The position numbers were made by a program, and so were the translations under genes. 64,000 nt of DNA from NCBI RefSeq assembly GCF_017352135.1, contig NZ_CP071454.1, positions 868,001-932,000 on the forward strand, in the 5' to 3' direction. Shown in pieces: positions 8,256 to 18,815 of the stretch; position 1 is the first letter of the stretch; the number at the start of each line of letters is the position of its first letter. The notes beneath the pieces are model-generated. The model was not told where the DNA came from, ran no database searches, and was given only the letters and a program-made list of their open reading frames with translations. The stretch comes from Rhizobium lentis (GTDB taxonomy: Bacteria; Pseudomonadota; Alphaproteobacteria; Rhizobiales; Rhizobiaceae).

Positions 8256-11200
8256 ATGACAGCGCGCCAACGCATCATTCCGGTGAGACGCGAGTATAAT
8301 CGCTGGGTCGCCAACCAGACGCTCGAAGATTATGCGCTGCGCTTCACCGCGAAGAGCGCCCGCCATTTTTCCTCTGAGCGCATTTCGCAGACGGCGATCG
8401 GCGCGATCTCCTTCCTAGCGCTTGAGGCGATCGGCGGGGCGATCACCCTCTCCTACGGCACCACCAACGCTTTCTACGCCATCATTGTCGCCTCGATCGC
8501 CATGCTGGCGATCGGCCTGCCGATCAGCCGATATGCCGTCCGTCACGGCGTCGACATCGATCTTCTGACGCGCGGCGCCGGCTTCGGCTACATCGGCTCG
8601 ACGATAACTTCGCTGATCTATGCGAGCTTCACCTTCATGCTGTTTGCGATCGAGGCCTCGATCATGTCCGGCGCGCTGGAGCTTACCCTCGGCATTCCGC
8701 TTTGGATCGGCTACATCATCAGCGCTGTCATGGTCATCCCGTTGGTGACGCACGGCGTGCGTCTGATCAGCAAGTTCCAGCTGATGACCCAGCCATTCTG
8801 GATCGTGCTGAACATCCTGCCCTTCATCTTCATCGCCTTCATGGACTGGGAAAAGTTCGATCTCTGGCGAGCCTTCGCTGGCATCCGCCACGCCTCCGGC
8901 CCGCCGGGTACCGTGGCCGAATTTGATCTGGTTGAATTCGGTGCGGCCTCCGCCGTCATTCTGGCGCTGATGTCGCAGATTGGCGAACAAGCCGATTTCC
9001 TGCGCTTCCTTCCGCCGGTCCCGCAGCGCAAGTGGCACCACCGCCTCGCCGTCTTTCTCGCCGGTCCCGGCTGGGTCATCATCGGCGCACCGAAACTGCT
9101 TGCCGGTTCGTTCCTCGTCGTGCTGACCTTCACCTCGGGAGTGCCCCTCGACCGCGCCGCCGATCCGGCGCAGATGTATCTCACGGCCTTCGGCTACATG
9201 GTTCCCTGGCACGATGCCGCGCTGCTGTTGATGGCCGCCTTCGTCGTCGTCTCGCAGCTCAAGATCAACGTAATGAACGCCTATGCCGGCTCGCTCGCCT
9301 GGTCGAACTTCTTCTCCCGGCTGACCCACAGCCATCCCGGCCGCGTCATCTGGCTGGTCTTCAACGTTGCGATCGCTCTGCTCTTGATGGAACTCGGCAT
9401 CTATCGGCTGCTGGAGGAGACGCTCGGCATCTTCTCGATCATCGCCATGGCCTGGCTCTGCACGATCTCTGCCGATCTCTTCATCAACAAGCCGCTGGGG
9501 CTCGCCCCTCCCGGCATCGAGTTCAAGCGCGCCCATCTCTACGACATCAACCCGGTCGGCCTCGGCGCCATGACGCTGTCGGCGACGATATCGCTGATCG
9601 CCCATTTCGGCGCTTTCGGCGAAATAGCCGCGTCGCTCGCTCCCTATATCACCCTCGTCATCGCACTGATCGCCACACCGGCGCTTGCCTGGGCGACGAG
9701 GGGCAAATTCTATCTCGCCCGCAAGCCGCGCCAGAGCTGGAAGAATTTGACGAGCATCACCTGCTCTGTCTGCGAGCATCCGTTCGAGCCAGAAGACATG
9801 GCCTGGTGCCCGGCCTATGCCGCACCGATCTGCTCGCTTTGCTGCTCGCTCGACAGTCGCTGCCACGACATGTGCAAGCCGGCCGCCCGTTTCAACGCAC
9901 AGGTCGGCACCGTCGCCAAAACGCTGCTGCCGGAAAGCATTCTTGGCAAGCTGACGACGCGCCTCGGCCGCTACGGCATCGCGGTCGCGCTGGCGCTGAC
10001 CGCCATCGGCGCGATCCTGGCAATGATCGCCCATCAGGTCGCCTCCGCCTCTCCCGAGACGGCAGAGGTGGTCAACCGCACCATCCTCATCGTCTTCTTC
10101 GTATTCTCGGTGATTTCAGGCGTGGTCTGCTGGTTCTATGTGCTTGCCCATGACAGCCGCGTCGTCGCAGAGGAGGAATCCTCACGTCAGAACACGCTGC
10201 TGCTCAAGGAAATCGCCGCTCACAAGAAGACCGACGCCGCGCTGCAGAATGCCAAGGAGACGGCGGAGGCCGCCAACCGGGCCAAGAGCCGCTATGTCGT
10301 CGGCCTCAGCCACGAGCTGCGCACACCTTTGAATGCCGTGCTCGGCTACGCCCAGATCCTCGAACGCGACGAGACGATCCCGGCGCCACGCCAACCCTCG
10401 ATCAAGGTCATCCGTCGCAGCGCCGAACATCTCTCCGGCCTGATCGACGGCCTGCTCGATATCTCCAAGATAGAGGCCGGCCGCCTGCAGGTCTATTCCA
10501 ACGAGATCAACATCCAGGATTTCCTCGACCAGATCGTTGAAATGTTCCGGCCGCAGGCGCAGGCCAAGGGGCTAGCCTTCATCCACGATCGCTCACCGGC
10601 CCTGCCGCAATTCGTCCGCACGGATGAGAAGCGCCTGCGCCAGATCCTTGTCAACCTGCTCTCCAACGCCATCAAATTCACCGACGAAGGCAGCGTCACC
10701 TTCGATGTCGGCTATCGCAGCCAGGTCGCGACCTTCACCGTCACCGACACTGGCCGCGGCATCGCCGAAAAGGACCTCACGCGCATCTACGAGCCTTTCC
10801 AGCGCGGCGAAGCCGACAGCGTGCGGCCGATGCCGGGCCTCGGTCTCGGCCTCACCATCACCCGGCTTCTGACCAATACGCTCGGCGGCGAGATTGCGGT
10901 TTCGAGCGTCAAGGACGAAGGCTCGACCTTCCGTGTGCGGCTGATGCTGTCCGCCGTCATGCGCGCCGCCGCCCCGCCGCAGGAAAAGCGCATCGTTGGT
11001 TACGACGGTCCGCGCCGCACGATCGTCGTCGTTGACGACAATGAAGATCACCGCGACATGATGCGTGAGATCCTGGCGCCGCTCGATTTCATCGTGCTGA
11101 CGGCGGCAGGCGGCGCCGAATGCCTGACGCTGATCGACGGCATCATGCCCGATCTTTTCCTCGTCGATATTCTGATGCCCGGCATGAGTGGCTGGCAGCT

Positions 11201-11639
11201 CGTCTCGCGCCTGCGTGAGGCCGGCCAGACGGCGCCGGTACTGATGCTCTCGGCCAACATCGGCGATGCGACGGTCTTAAGCGAGAGCGACGACAGCCAC
11301 AACGACGCGATTGGCAAGCCCGTCGACATCCGCCAGTTGCGCGACAAGCTCGCCCTGCATCTCGGCCTGAACTGGGTCTACGCCGACGACGCTCCCATCC
11401 CTCCTGCAAAGACCGAAGCGCCGATGCTGAGCCCGGGTGCGGCCCATGTGCAGGAGTTGCTGCGGCTCGGCGAGATCGGTTACATCAGGGGCATCGAAGC
11501 CAAGCTTTCGGACCTTGCCAAGCTGGAGGCAAATCGGCCATTCACGGAGGCCCTTCGACCCTATGTGGCAGCCTTCGATCTGGCCGGCTTCATGACATTC
11601 CTGCACGACTTCGAAGAAAAGGTGGAACCCATTGGCTGA
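8256..11639 (+). CDS. NCS1-like permease fused to hybrid histidine kinase
   Basis: An 1127-residue membrane sensor. Residues about 40-490 resemble a cytosine/purine (NCS1) permease with around twelve helices (EDYALRF start, LLTRGAGFGYIGS loop). Residues 503-540 hold eight cysteines (503, 506, 518, 526, 529, 530, 536, 540). Two more helices lie near 575-635, then a dimerisation/phosphoacceptor region with H686 in SHELRTPLN, an ATPase domain (NLLSNAIKFTDEG, DTGRGI, GLGLGL) and a receiver with D971 in LFLVDILMPG, ending in a helical tail. Its last eight bases overlap the response regulator gene. The layout recalls CrbS (SLC5 transporter plus kinase) but with a different transporter family. A nitrogen-related ligand is inferred from the flanking urt and bra operons. 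Confidence 0.9.
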   Translation: MTARQRIIPVRREYNRWVANQTLEDYALRFTAKSARHFSSERISQTAIGAISFLALEAIGGAITLSYGTTNAFYAIIVASIAMLAIGLPISRYAVRHGVDIDLLTRGAGFGYIGSTITSLIYASFTFMLFAIEASIMSGALELTLGIPLWIGYIISAVMVIPLVTHGVRLISKFQLMTQPFWIVLNILPFIFIAFMDWEKFDLWRAFAGIRHASGPPGTVAEFDLVEFGAASAVILALMSQIGEQADFLRFLPPVPQRKWHHRLAVFLAGPGWVIIGAPKLLAGSFLVVLTFTSGVPLDRAADPAQMYLTAFGYMVPWHDAALLLMAAFVVVSQLKINVMNAYAGSLAWSNFFSRLTHSHPGRVIWLVFNVAIALLLMELGIYRLLEETLGIFSIIAMAWLCTISADLFINKPLGLAPPGIEFKRAHLYDINPVGLGAMTLSATISLIAHFGAFGEIAASLAPYITLVIALIATPALAWATRGKFYLARKPRQSWKNLTSITCSVCEHPFEPEDMAWCPAYAAPICSLCCSLDSRCHDMCKPAARFNAQVGTVAKTLLPESILGKLTTRLGRYGIAVALALTAIGAILAMIAHQVASASPETAEVVNRTILIVFFVFSVISGVVCWFYVLAHDSRVVAEEESSRQNTLLLKEIAAHKKTDAALQNAKETAEAANRAKSRYVVGLSHELRTPLNAVLGYAQILERDETIPAPRQPSIKVIRRSAEHLSGLIDGLLDISKIEAGRLQVYSNEINIQDFLDQIVEMFRPQAQAKGLAFIHDRSPALPQFVRTDEKRLRQILVNLLSNAIKFTDEGSVTFDVGYRSQVATFTVTDTGRGIAEKDLTRIYEPFQRGEADSVRPMPGLGLGLTITRLLTNTLGGEIAVSSVKDEGSTFRVRLMLSAVMRAAAPPQEKRIVGYDGPRRTIVVVDDNEDHRDMMREILAPLDFIVLTAAGGAECLTLIDGIMPDLFLVDILMPGMSGWQLVSRLREAGQTAPVLMLSANIGDATVLSESDDSHNDAIGKPVDIRQLRDKLALHLGLNWVYADDAPIPPAKTEAPMLSPGAAHVQELLRLGEIGYIRGIEAKLSDLAKLEANRPFTEALRPYVAAFDLAGFMTFLHDFEEKVEPIG

Positions 11640-12549
11640 GCCGGCCCTCCCTCGCGATATCGTTCTGCTCGTCGACGACTCGCCGGAGGCGCTCGGCTTC
11701 CTGACCGATGCGCTCGAACAATCCGGCTTCTCCGTGCTGATCGCCACCTCAGGCACGGCAGCACTTGGCATCGTGGAGCGGATCACGCCCGACCTCATCC
11801 TGCTCGACGCCGTCATGCCTGCGATGGATGGCTTCGAGACCTGCCGCAGGCTGAAGGCGAACGCCGCCGTCGCTCAGGTGCCGGTCATCTTCATGACCGG
11901 GCTGACGGAAACCGAGCACGTCGTGCATGCGCTGGAATCCGGCGGCGTCGATTACCTCACCAAGCCGATCAACATCGACGAACTGCGCGCCCGCATCCGC
12001 GTTCACCTGCGCAATGCCCGCTCGACCCAGAGTGCCCGGGTTGCGCTGGATGCCGCCGGTCGTCACCTGCTGGCGGTCAAAGGGGACGGTGCGATCCATT
12101 GGTCGACGCCGCAGGCGACGCGGCTCGTCAATGCCGCCATGGGCAGCGACGACGGCATGGAGATCGTCGTCCGCCATATCGCCGGCTGGATGCGCGACCG
12201 CGTGGCAGCGGTACGCGAAGGCATCATCTCGGTCACCCATGCCGGCCAGACCGCGCTCCAGCTCGCCTTCCTCGGCGCGATTGGGCCGGACGAATATCTC
12301 TTCCGCCTCACCGCCGCCAGCCAGCGAAGCGACGACGAGGTGCTGCGCCAGCGATTCTCGCTCACCCAGCGCGAATCCGAAGTGCTGCTTTGGATTGCAA
12401 AGGGCAAGCCCAATCGCGATATCGGGGAGATACTGGGTTTGTCGGCGCGCACCGTGAACAAGCACCTCGAGCAGATCTATGTGAAGCTCGGCGTCGAGAA
12501 CCGTGCATCGGCCGCCGTGAAGGCTACGCATGTGCTGCATGAGATGTGA
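11632..12549 (+). CDS. LuxR-type response regulator, partner of the permease-kinase
   Basis: A 305-residue two-component regulator. Residues 8-122 are a receiver with the acidic pair in VDDS, phosphorylation site D59 (LILLDAVMPAMDGF) and K near 109 (YLTKPI). A middle section of about 100 residues has no clear family but could be PAS-like. The C-terminal LuxR helix-turn-helix spans about residues 240-300 (LTQRESEVLLWIAKGKPN, LSARTVNKHLEQIYVKLGV). It starts with TTG at 11632 inside the kinase gene, overlapping eight bases, so the pair is translationally coupled. Its targets are unknown; the neighbouring urt operon is the obvious candidate. Confidence 0.93.
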   Translation: MAEPALPRDIVLLVDDSPEALGFLTDALEQSGFSVLIATSGTAALGIVERITPDLILLDAVMPAMDGFETCRRLKANAAVAQVPVIFMTGLTETEHVVHALESGGVDYLTKPINIDELRARIRVHLRNARSTQSARVALDAAGRHLLAVKGDGAIHWSTPQATRLVNAAMGSDDGMEIVVRHIAGWMRDRVAAVREGIISVTHAGQTALQLAFLGAIGPDEYLFRLTAASQRSDDEVLRQRFSLTQRESEVLLWIAKGKPNRDIGEILGLSARTVNKHLEQIYVKLGVENRASAAVKATHVLHEM

Positions 12550-12691
12550 TGGATAGCGAAGGCCTTCCGCGGATCACATTTCCTCCGCAGTACCACCGAC
12601 AAGCGGCAACAGTCACCTTCTCCATCCGTTCAGGCCAGCGCCGAAATCAGCGCCGCTTCACCGCCTGACCGCGCCGTGGATCAAGCGCCGC

Positions 12692-12721
12692 AAAAAAGAA
12701 GCCCGGCTGGAACCGGGCTTC
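12692..12721 (-). terminator. Rho-independent terminator of the bra operon
   Basis: On the minus strand GAAGCCCGG and CCGGGCTTC form a nine-base stem around a six-base loop, followed directly by TTTTTT. It lies about 30 bp after the braC stop. Confidence 0.85.
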
Positions 12722-12752
12722 GATGATCATATTCATAGAGAGGAAGTAAAGC

Positions 12753-13874
12753 TTACATGCCCTGCGGCACGTAGGTGTACTTGCCGTCCGCGCCCTTCTT
12801 CCATTCGTACATGATGTAGCCAGGAATCTTGGGGTCGCCCTTTTCGTCGAACGAGATGTCGCCGAGAACGGTCGGGAACGGACCCTTTTCCTTCATGGCC
12901 GCTGCAACGGCTTCAGGATCGAGCGAACCGGCAGCCTTGGCAGCGCCGGCGATCGCCTGCATCGCAGCGTAGGAGTAGAGCGTGTAGGCTTCGGGGTTGA
13001 AACCGGCAGCCTTGAACTTTTCGACGAGTTCCTTGTTCGCCGGGTTCAGCGTCGGGTCAGGACCGAATGTGTTCAGCGTACCGGCAACGGCGTCGCCAGC
13101 GATCGAGGCCAGTTCGTTCGAAACGATACCATCGCCGGAAACCAGCGTTGCCTTCAGGCCCTGGTCAGCGGCCTGACGGATGATGAGACCGGCTTCGGTG
13201 TGCAGACCGCCCCAATAGATGATCGAGACGCCGGCTTCCTTCATCTTGGCGATGAGGGCCGAGAAGTCCTTGTCGCCAACGTTGATGCCTTCGTACATGG
13301 CTTCCGTGACACCAGCGGCATTCATGGCCTTTTTGGTTTCGTCGGCAAGGCCCTGACCGTAGGGGGTCTTGTCATGAACGACAGCGATCTTGGCGTCCTT
13401 GAAGTGGTCGGCAAGATATTTGCCGGCAATAGCGCCCTGCTGGTCGTCACGGCCGCAGGTGCGGAAGGTGTTCCAGAGGCCACGCTCGGTGAACTTCGGG
13501 TTAGTAGCGGCCGGGGTGATTTCGAGAATGCCGTTTTCGGCGTAAACTTCCGAAGCCGGGATGGATACGCCCGAGTTGAAATGGCCGATGACGAACTTGA
13601 CGCCGTCGGCAACGAATTTGTTGGCGACCGAGATACCCTGCTTCGGGTCGGAGACGTCGTCGCCGAGCTCGATCTTGATCTGCTCGCCGTTGATGCCGCC
13701 GGCAGCGTTGATGTCGGCAGCTGCCTGCTCGGCACCCTTCTGAAGCTGAGCGCCGAAAGCGGCATTCGGGCCGGTCAGCGGACCAGCGACAGCGATGAGG
13801 ACGTCGGCCCAAGCGTTGCCGCTGAAGGCGACCATCGCCGTCAGAGCCACCGCCGACAGAAGAGACTTCTTCAT
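12753..13874 (-). CDS. braC: Branched-chain amino-acid binding protein BraC
   Basis: Periplasmic binding protein of 373 residues for the Bra importer. The signal peptide covers residues 1-23 (cut after GNAWA), followed by [18 protein letters not shown], the usual LivJ/LivK opening, and the conserved [16 protein letters not shown] segment. A GGGAG ribosome site precedes the ATG. In rhizobia the Bra system takes up branched-chain and a wider range of amino acids including GABA. Here the binding protein is the last gene, after a 120-bp gap from the small membrane protein, matching the rhizobial braDEFGC order. Confidence 0.94.
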   Translation of the reverse strand: MKKSLLSAVALTAMVAFSGNAWADVLIAVAGPLTGPNAAFGAQLQKGAEQAAADINAAGGINGEQIKIELGDDVSDPKQGISVANKFVADGVKFVIGHFNSGVSIPASEVYAENGILEITPAATNPKFTERGLWNTFRTCGRDDQQGAIAGKYLADHFKDAKIAVVHDKTPYGQGLADETKKAMNAAGVTEAMYEGINVGDKDFSALIAKMKEAGVSIIYWGGLHTEAGLIIRQAADQGLKATLVSGDGIVSNELASIAGDAVAGTLNTFGPDPTLNPANKELVEKFKAAGFNPEAYTLYSYAAMQAIAGAAKAAGSLDPEAVAAAMKEKGPFPTVLGDISFDEKGDPKIPGYIMYEWKKGADGKYTYVPQGM

Positions 13875-13994
13875 ATTGTTACTCCCAATTTTTGGGCGGG
13901 TTCCGGTCCAAGGCCCGGCGCATTACCCACCATTGACTGCGCCAGGAAAGCTGTTCCACTCTGAAGGCAATTCATGCCTAGTTTCAACGGACTG

Positions 13995-14348
13995 TCAATG
14001 TTTGTCCTTCCACGAAAACGCGGAAGTTTTTTCGTACAGCCAGTAATAGTTGTTGACCATCTGATTGGTACGGCGAAAGCGGAAGCCGGCAGTCGAGAAG
14101 ACCAGCAGCGTCACGAAATCGATGGTGTAATAGAAGGCGCTGAGCATCGGCCCATTGAACAGGGCATGGTGCAGAAACTGCATCGCCCAGGCCAGGAGGA
14201 AGGTGTAGATCACGGCGAGCGGATAATTATTCCAGCCGTCCGCAACCGCCTTCCCGGCCCGCCACGCCGTCCAGAAGCCGATCAGCACGACGAGAGCGCG
14301 AATGACGACTCGAACACCGTCGTCACTTTCGAAGAAAAGTCCCTGCAT
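13995..14348 (-). CDS. Small membrane protein embedded in the bra operon (DUF6867-like)
   Basis: 117 residues with about three hydrophobic segments (around 17-30, 43-60, 70-90) and a conserved-looking aromatic C-terminus (NNYYWLYEKTSAFSW). It has a very strong ribosome site (GGAGGAG) and lies 18 bp behind braG and 120 bp before braC, so it is cotranscribed. It resembles proteins I associate with the uncharacterised family DUF6867; this is from memory, not a search. No function is known. An accessory role for the Bra transporter is inferred only from position. Confidence 0.82.
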   Translation of the reverse strand: MQGLFFESDDGVRVVIRALVVLIGFWTAWRAGKAVADGWNNYPLAVIYTFLLAWAMQFLHHALFNGPMLSAFYYTIDFVTLLVFSTAGFRFRRTNQMVNNYYWLYEKTSAFSWKDKH

Positions 14349-14366
14349 ATCAAACTCCTCCTTCGA

Positions 14367-15109
<743 letters not shown>

Positions 15110-15110
<1 letters not shown>

Positions 15111-15985
15111 CAGTTTGCGCCTCCTTCGAGCTGCTCGACGGTTGCGATCACCTCTTCCACTTCTTCATCCTCGACGCCGAGATAGGCCGCGATGACCTTC
15201 GGATCGTGTTTCACATGGTCGGGCGTGCCATCGGAAATCTTCTGGCCATATTCGAGAACGACGACGTGGTCGGAGATTTCCATGACCACCGACATGTCGT
15301 GCTCGATGAGCAGGATCGAGGTTCCGGTTTCGGCGCGAATGCTCTGCAGGAGCTCATTGAGCTTTGCCGATTCCCGCGGGTTGAGGCCGGCGGCCGGTTC
15401 ATCCAGGCAAAGCAGTTCCGGACCGGTGCACATGGCACGCGCGATCTCGAGACGCCGCTGGGCGCCGTAAGGGAGATCCCCAGCCGGATCATCGGCACGG
15501 TCGATCAACTCGGCCTTTTCAAGCCAATGACGGGCGAGCTCGACCGCACCGGCAGCCTCCCGCTTGTAAGGACCGATGCCGATGAGGCCGAGGATGGTGT
15601 AGCCCGATGCCTGCATCAGCTTGTTGTGTTGGGCGACGAGCAGGTTTTCGAGAACCGTCAGGCCGGAGAACAGCCGGATGTTCTGGAAGGTGCGGGCCAC
15701 CTTGGCTTCCTTAGTGATGCGAAAGTCCGGCAGACGCTCCAGGAGGTACTGCTTGCCGCTACTCTGGTTGAGCGTGATCATCCCCATCGTCGGCTTATAG
15801 AAACCGGTGATGCAGTTGAAGACGGTGGTCTTGCCGGCGCCGTTCGGACCGATCAGCGCGGTGATATCGCCGCGCTTGGCCTCGAACGAGAAGTCGTTGA
15901 TGGCCATCAGGCCGCCGAACTTCATCGACAGGTGCTCGACCTTGAGAAGCGTGTCGCTCGACATTGCATTGGTAACGGGGCTCAT
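15110..15985 (-). CDS. braF: Branched-chain amino-acid ABC transporter ATPase BraF
   Basis: LivG-type ATPase of 291 residues. Walker A is GPNGAGKTT near residue 46, Walker B is LLCLDEPAAGLNPRE, followed by LLIEHDMSVVM. A LivG-specific insertion (TFQNIRLFSGLTVLENLLVA) is present. The ATG at 15985 overlaps the braE stop by one base; a TTG one codon earlier is possible. The C-terminus carries an acidic extension (VEDEEVEEVIATVEQLEGG) that is longer than in many LivG proteins. Confidence 0.94.
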
Positions 15986-17376
15986 CAACCGTGGCCCTCC
16001 TTGGTAAAGCTTCCGGATACTGCCTTGCGCACCTTGAGGAAGGCGGTCGGTTCACGCGAACCGACGAAACCGCGCGGCTTGAACAGCATGACGACGACCA
16101 TGGCGAGGCCAAAAAGCAGCATGCGATAAAGTTCCGGCGTAAAGTCGGGTCCGAAGACCTGTTTCAGGAAATCCATTTCGCGAAGCGCCTCGGTGCCGCC
16201 GACCATGACGATCGCAGCAATCGCTATACCGGTCAGCGAGCCCATGCCGCCAAGAACGACGATGGCGAGAATGACGGCCGACTCCAGGAAAACGAAGGAT
16301 TCCGGTGAAACGAAGCCCTGCCGTGCTGCGAAGAAGGAGCCCGCGAACCCCCCGAACATCGCACCCGTCGCGAATGCTGTCAGTTTGGTCGTCACCGTAT
16401 TGATGCCGAGCGATCGGCAGGCGATTTCGTCCTCGCGCAAGGCTTCCCAGGCACGGCCTATCGGCATGCGGCGCAGCCGGATGGTGACGTAAGCGGTCAG
16501 CATGCAGAGCGCCAGAATGAGATAGAACAGGAAGATCTTGTAATAGGCCGAGGACATCGGCAGGTGGAAGAGCTTGGCAAAGCCGCCGGCCGTTGCATCG
16601 AAGGGAATACCGAAGAGCGTCGCCTTCGGTATGCTCGATATGCCGAAGGTTCCTTTGGTGACGTCCGTCCAGTTGATGAGGACGAGGCGAATGATTTCAC
16701 CGAAGGCAAGCGTCACGATGGCGAGGTAATCGCCGCGCAGGCGCAGCACCGGGAAGCCGAGGATGACACCCCAGAGTGCGGCCAAGATACCGGAAAGCGG
16801 CAACAGCACCCAGAAGGACAGGCCGAAGTAGCTCGACAGCAGCGCATAGGAATAGGCGCCCACCGCGTAGAAAGCGACATAACCGAGGTCGAGCAGGCCG
16901 GCGAGCCCGACGACGATGTTCAGGCCCCAGGCGAGCATCACGTAGATGAGGATCTGGATACCGAAATTGTCGACCCACTTCAGCGAGCCCTGAGCGCCCA
17001 CAAGCGCAACGATCACCACAGGATACAGCATCAAAGCGATCAGCGCGATCTTCAGGAAATGCCGATGGAAGAAATTCTTCTCGGTCGAGATGTCGAGATC
17101 GCCTTCCCGCGCCTTGCGGAGCTTGCGGCGGTCGATATTCGGCTTGACGAACACGACCATGGCGAAACGGCCGATCGCGGCGATCGCGACGAAGATCGCG
17201 AGCAGACCCCAGCGCTGGACGATGATCAGCTCGTTGTTGATGTTCTGATCGGTCTTCAGGCCGACGTAGAGAACAAACATCCCGAGCGACAGAACGGCGG
17301 CGAAAAGGGCTTCGATAAGACCCTTGCGGACAAGTCCGGCATCGGACTTGCCTGCAGAATTCTCGATGTTTGCCAT
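15985..17376 (-). CDS. braE: Branched-chain amino-acid ABC transporter permease BraE
   Basis: LivM-type permease of 463 residues, longer than the minimal family because of an N-terminal part with extra helices and a charged segment (residues about 1-125) before the permease core. The core has the motif [19 protein letters not shown] and around eight helices. It lies four bases after braD and overlaps braF, so the operon is compact. Confidence 0.94.
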   Translation of the reverse strand: MANIENSAGKSDAGLVRKGLIEALFAAVLSLGMFVLYVGLKTDQNINNELIIVQRWGLLAIFVAIAAIGRFAMVVFVKPNIDRRKLRKAREGDLDISTEKNFFHRHFLKIALIALMLYPVVIVALVGAQGSLKWVDNFGIQILIYVMLAWGLNIVVGLAGLLDLGYVAFYAVGAYSYALLSSYFGLSFWVLLPLSGILAALWGVILGFPVLRLRGDYLAIVTLAFGEIIRLVLINWTDVTKGTFGISSIPKATLFGIPFDATAGGFAKLFHLPMSSAYYKIFLFYLILALCMLTAYVTIRLRRMPIGRAWEALREDEIACRSLGINTVTTKLTAFATGAMFGGFAGSFFAARQGFVSPESFVFLESAVILAIVVLGGMGSLTGIAIAAIVMVGGTEALREMDFLKQVFGPDFTPELYRMLLFGLAMVVVMLFKPRGFVGSREPTAFLKVRKAVSGSFTKEGHG

Positions 17377-17380
17377 GACG

Positions 17381-18283
17381 TTATACCTTCTCGACTTCCG
17401 GCCGCCCGAGAATACCCGTCGGCTTGAAGATCAGCACGAAAGCGAGGATGGCGAAGGTCGCCACATCCTTGTACGCGATGGTGAAATAGGCCGACCACAG
17501 CGATTCGATCAGGCCGATCATCAGCCCGCCGAGCACGGCGCCCGGCAATGAGCCGATGCCGCCGAGAACGGCTGCGGTAAACGCCTTCACACCCGGCGTA
17601 AAGCCGTCAGCGAACGAAGCAACGCCATAATACATCAGATACATGGTGCCGGCGACTGCAGCCAGCGCGGCCCCCATGACGAAAGTGATCGAGATCGTCT
17701 GATCGACATTGACGCCGAGCAGCGCCGCCATCTTGCGGTCCTGCTCCGTCGCGCGCTGGGCCCGGCCGAGTGCCGTATGGTTGACGATGTACCAGAAGAC
17801 GGTGAGCAGCACCGCGGTGATCAGGATGATGATGATCTGCTTCAGCGACACCGAAATATTGCCGAACTGGTAGACCGAGCTCACCATGGGCGGGATCGGC
17901 TTGTTGCGCGGTCCCTGAGTCACCTGGATGAAGTTGGACAAAACAATCGACATGCCGATTGCGGTAATCAGTGGCGCAAGGCGGAAAGAACCGCGCAGCG
18001 GACGGTATGCGACACGCTCGATCGTCCAATTCCACAAGCTCGTCATCAGCATCGCTACGACAAGCATCGCCAACAGCAAAATTGCCACCGGGAGGCCTGC
18101 GAAGATGGATGTGAGAACGAGAAAGACGATAAGAGCGGCGAAACCACCGAGCATGAAGATGTCGCCATGGGCGAAGTTGATCATGCCGATAATGCCATAA
18201 ACCATCGTATAGCCGATAGCCACAAGGCCATAGATGGATCCGAGCGTCAGCCCATTGAAGAGCTGCTGGACGAAATACTCCAT
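17381..18283 (-). CDS. braD: Branched-chain amino-acid ABC transporter permease BraD
   Basis: LivH-type permease of 300 residues with about eight helices and the hallmark [16 protein letters not shown]. The ATG at 18283 is chosen instead of an in-frame ATG at 18322 because AGGGGA precedes it and the protein then begins [18 protein letters not shown] as LivH proteins do. It is the first gene of the bra operon, so the promoter must lie in the 532-bp gap toward 18815. Confidence 0.94.
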   Translation of the reverse strand: MEYFVQQLFNGLTLGSIYGLVAIGYTMVYGIIGMINFAHGDIFMLGGFAALIVFLVLTSIFAGLPVAILLLAMLVVAMLMTSLWNWTIERVAYRPLRGSFRLAPLITAIGMSIVLSNFIQVTQGPRNKPIPPMVSSVYQFGNISVSLKQIIIILITAVLLTVFWYIVNHTALGRAQRATEQDRKMAALLGVNVDQTISITFVMGAALAAVAGTMYLMYYGVASFADGFTPGVKAFTAAVLGGIGSLPGAVLGGLMIGLIESLWSAYFTIAYKDVATFAILAFVLIFKPTGILGRPEVEKV

Positions 18284-18815
18284 ATGTCGTTTTCCCCTGG
18301 ATGCGAGCGGAACGTGCTGCATCTCTTTTTGGTTCTTTGGTTCCCCGTTTCAGGCAACCTCATAAGCCGATGCATAGCGGTTTCGCTGGAAATGTGAAGA
18401 CAAAAAGGATTTATTCCGGCAGATTCTTGTCGAAACAGGGCTAAATGACGCATTTTGAACCAGAATCCACAGAAAATCGGCAGGGCGCGGCCTGTTTTTG
18501 GTCAGAAACCGCCGCGGGGTTAATTATCCAGGAATAACGTTTTCGATTTTTGGCGCGTTTCGCGCGTAAGCCATTCCACAGAATTGGAAGATGGAGCAAA
18601 TTCAAACCTGGATTTGCTCGCTTTAGCGAACGCGATTCCACGCGCAATACCTCATCTTCGTCTGACATGACTGAAGACTTATGGTAGTATCGTGGTTCTG
18701 CGTTGTCGGGGATGCGGAACGCGACGGGAAACACCATATCCCGTATCGGGTGACAGGGATGGTTTGCGGACGGGCGACAGCGGGTGCGCGCCGCATGGCG
18801 AACGGCAAAAGGACG
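18284..18815. other. Gap between braD and the CysQ-like gene
   Basis: 532 bp holding the divergent promoters of the bra operon and the cysQ-like gene. No convincing gene was seen. An AT-rich stretch at about 18520-18550 contains an imperfect dyad, TTATCC-A-GGAATAA (18524-18537), a possible regulator site for bra. No sigma-54 promoter match was found. Confidence 0.5.

Noticed and set aside
8415..10034. 539-residue minus-strand frame inside the kinase gene
   Set aside because: Antisense shadow with Arg/Asp/Glu/Gln-rich composition and no recognisable domain.
18284..18815. Sigma-54 promoter for the bra operon
   Set aside because: No GG-N10-GC element with TGGCAC/TTGC bases was found; TGGCGCGTTTCGCG is too far from consensus.
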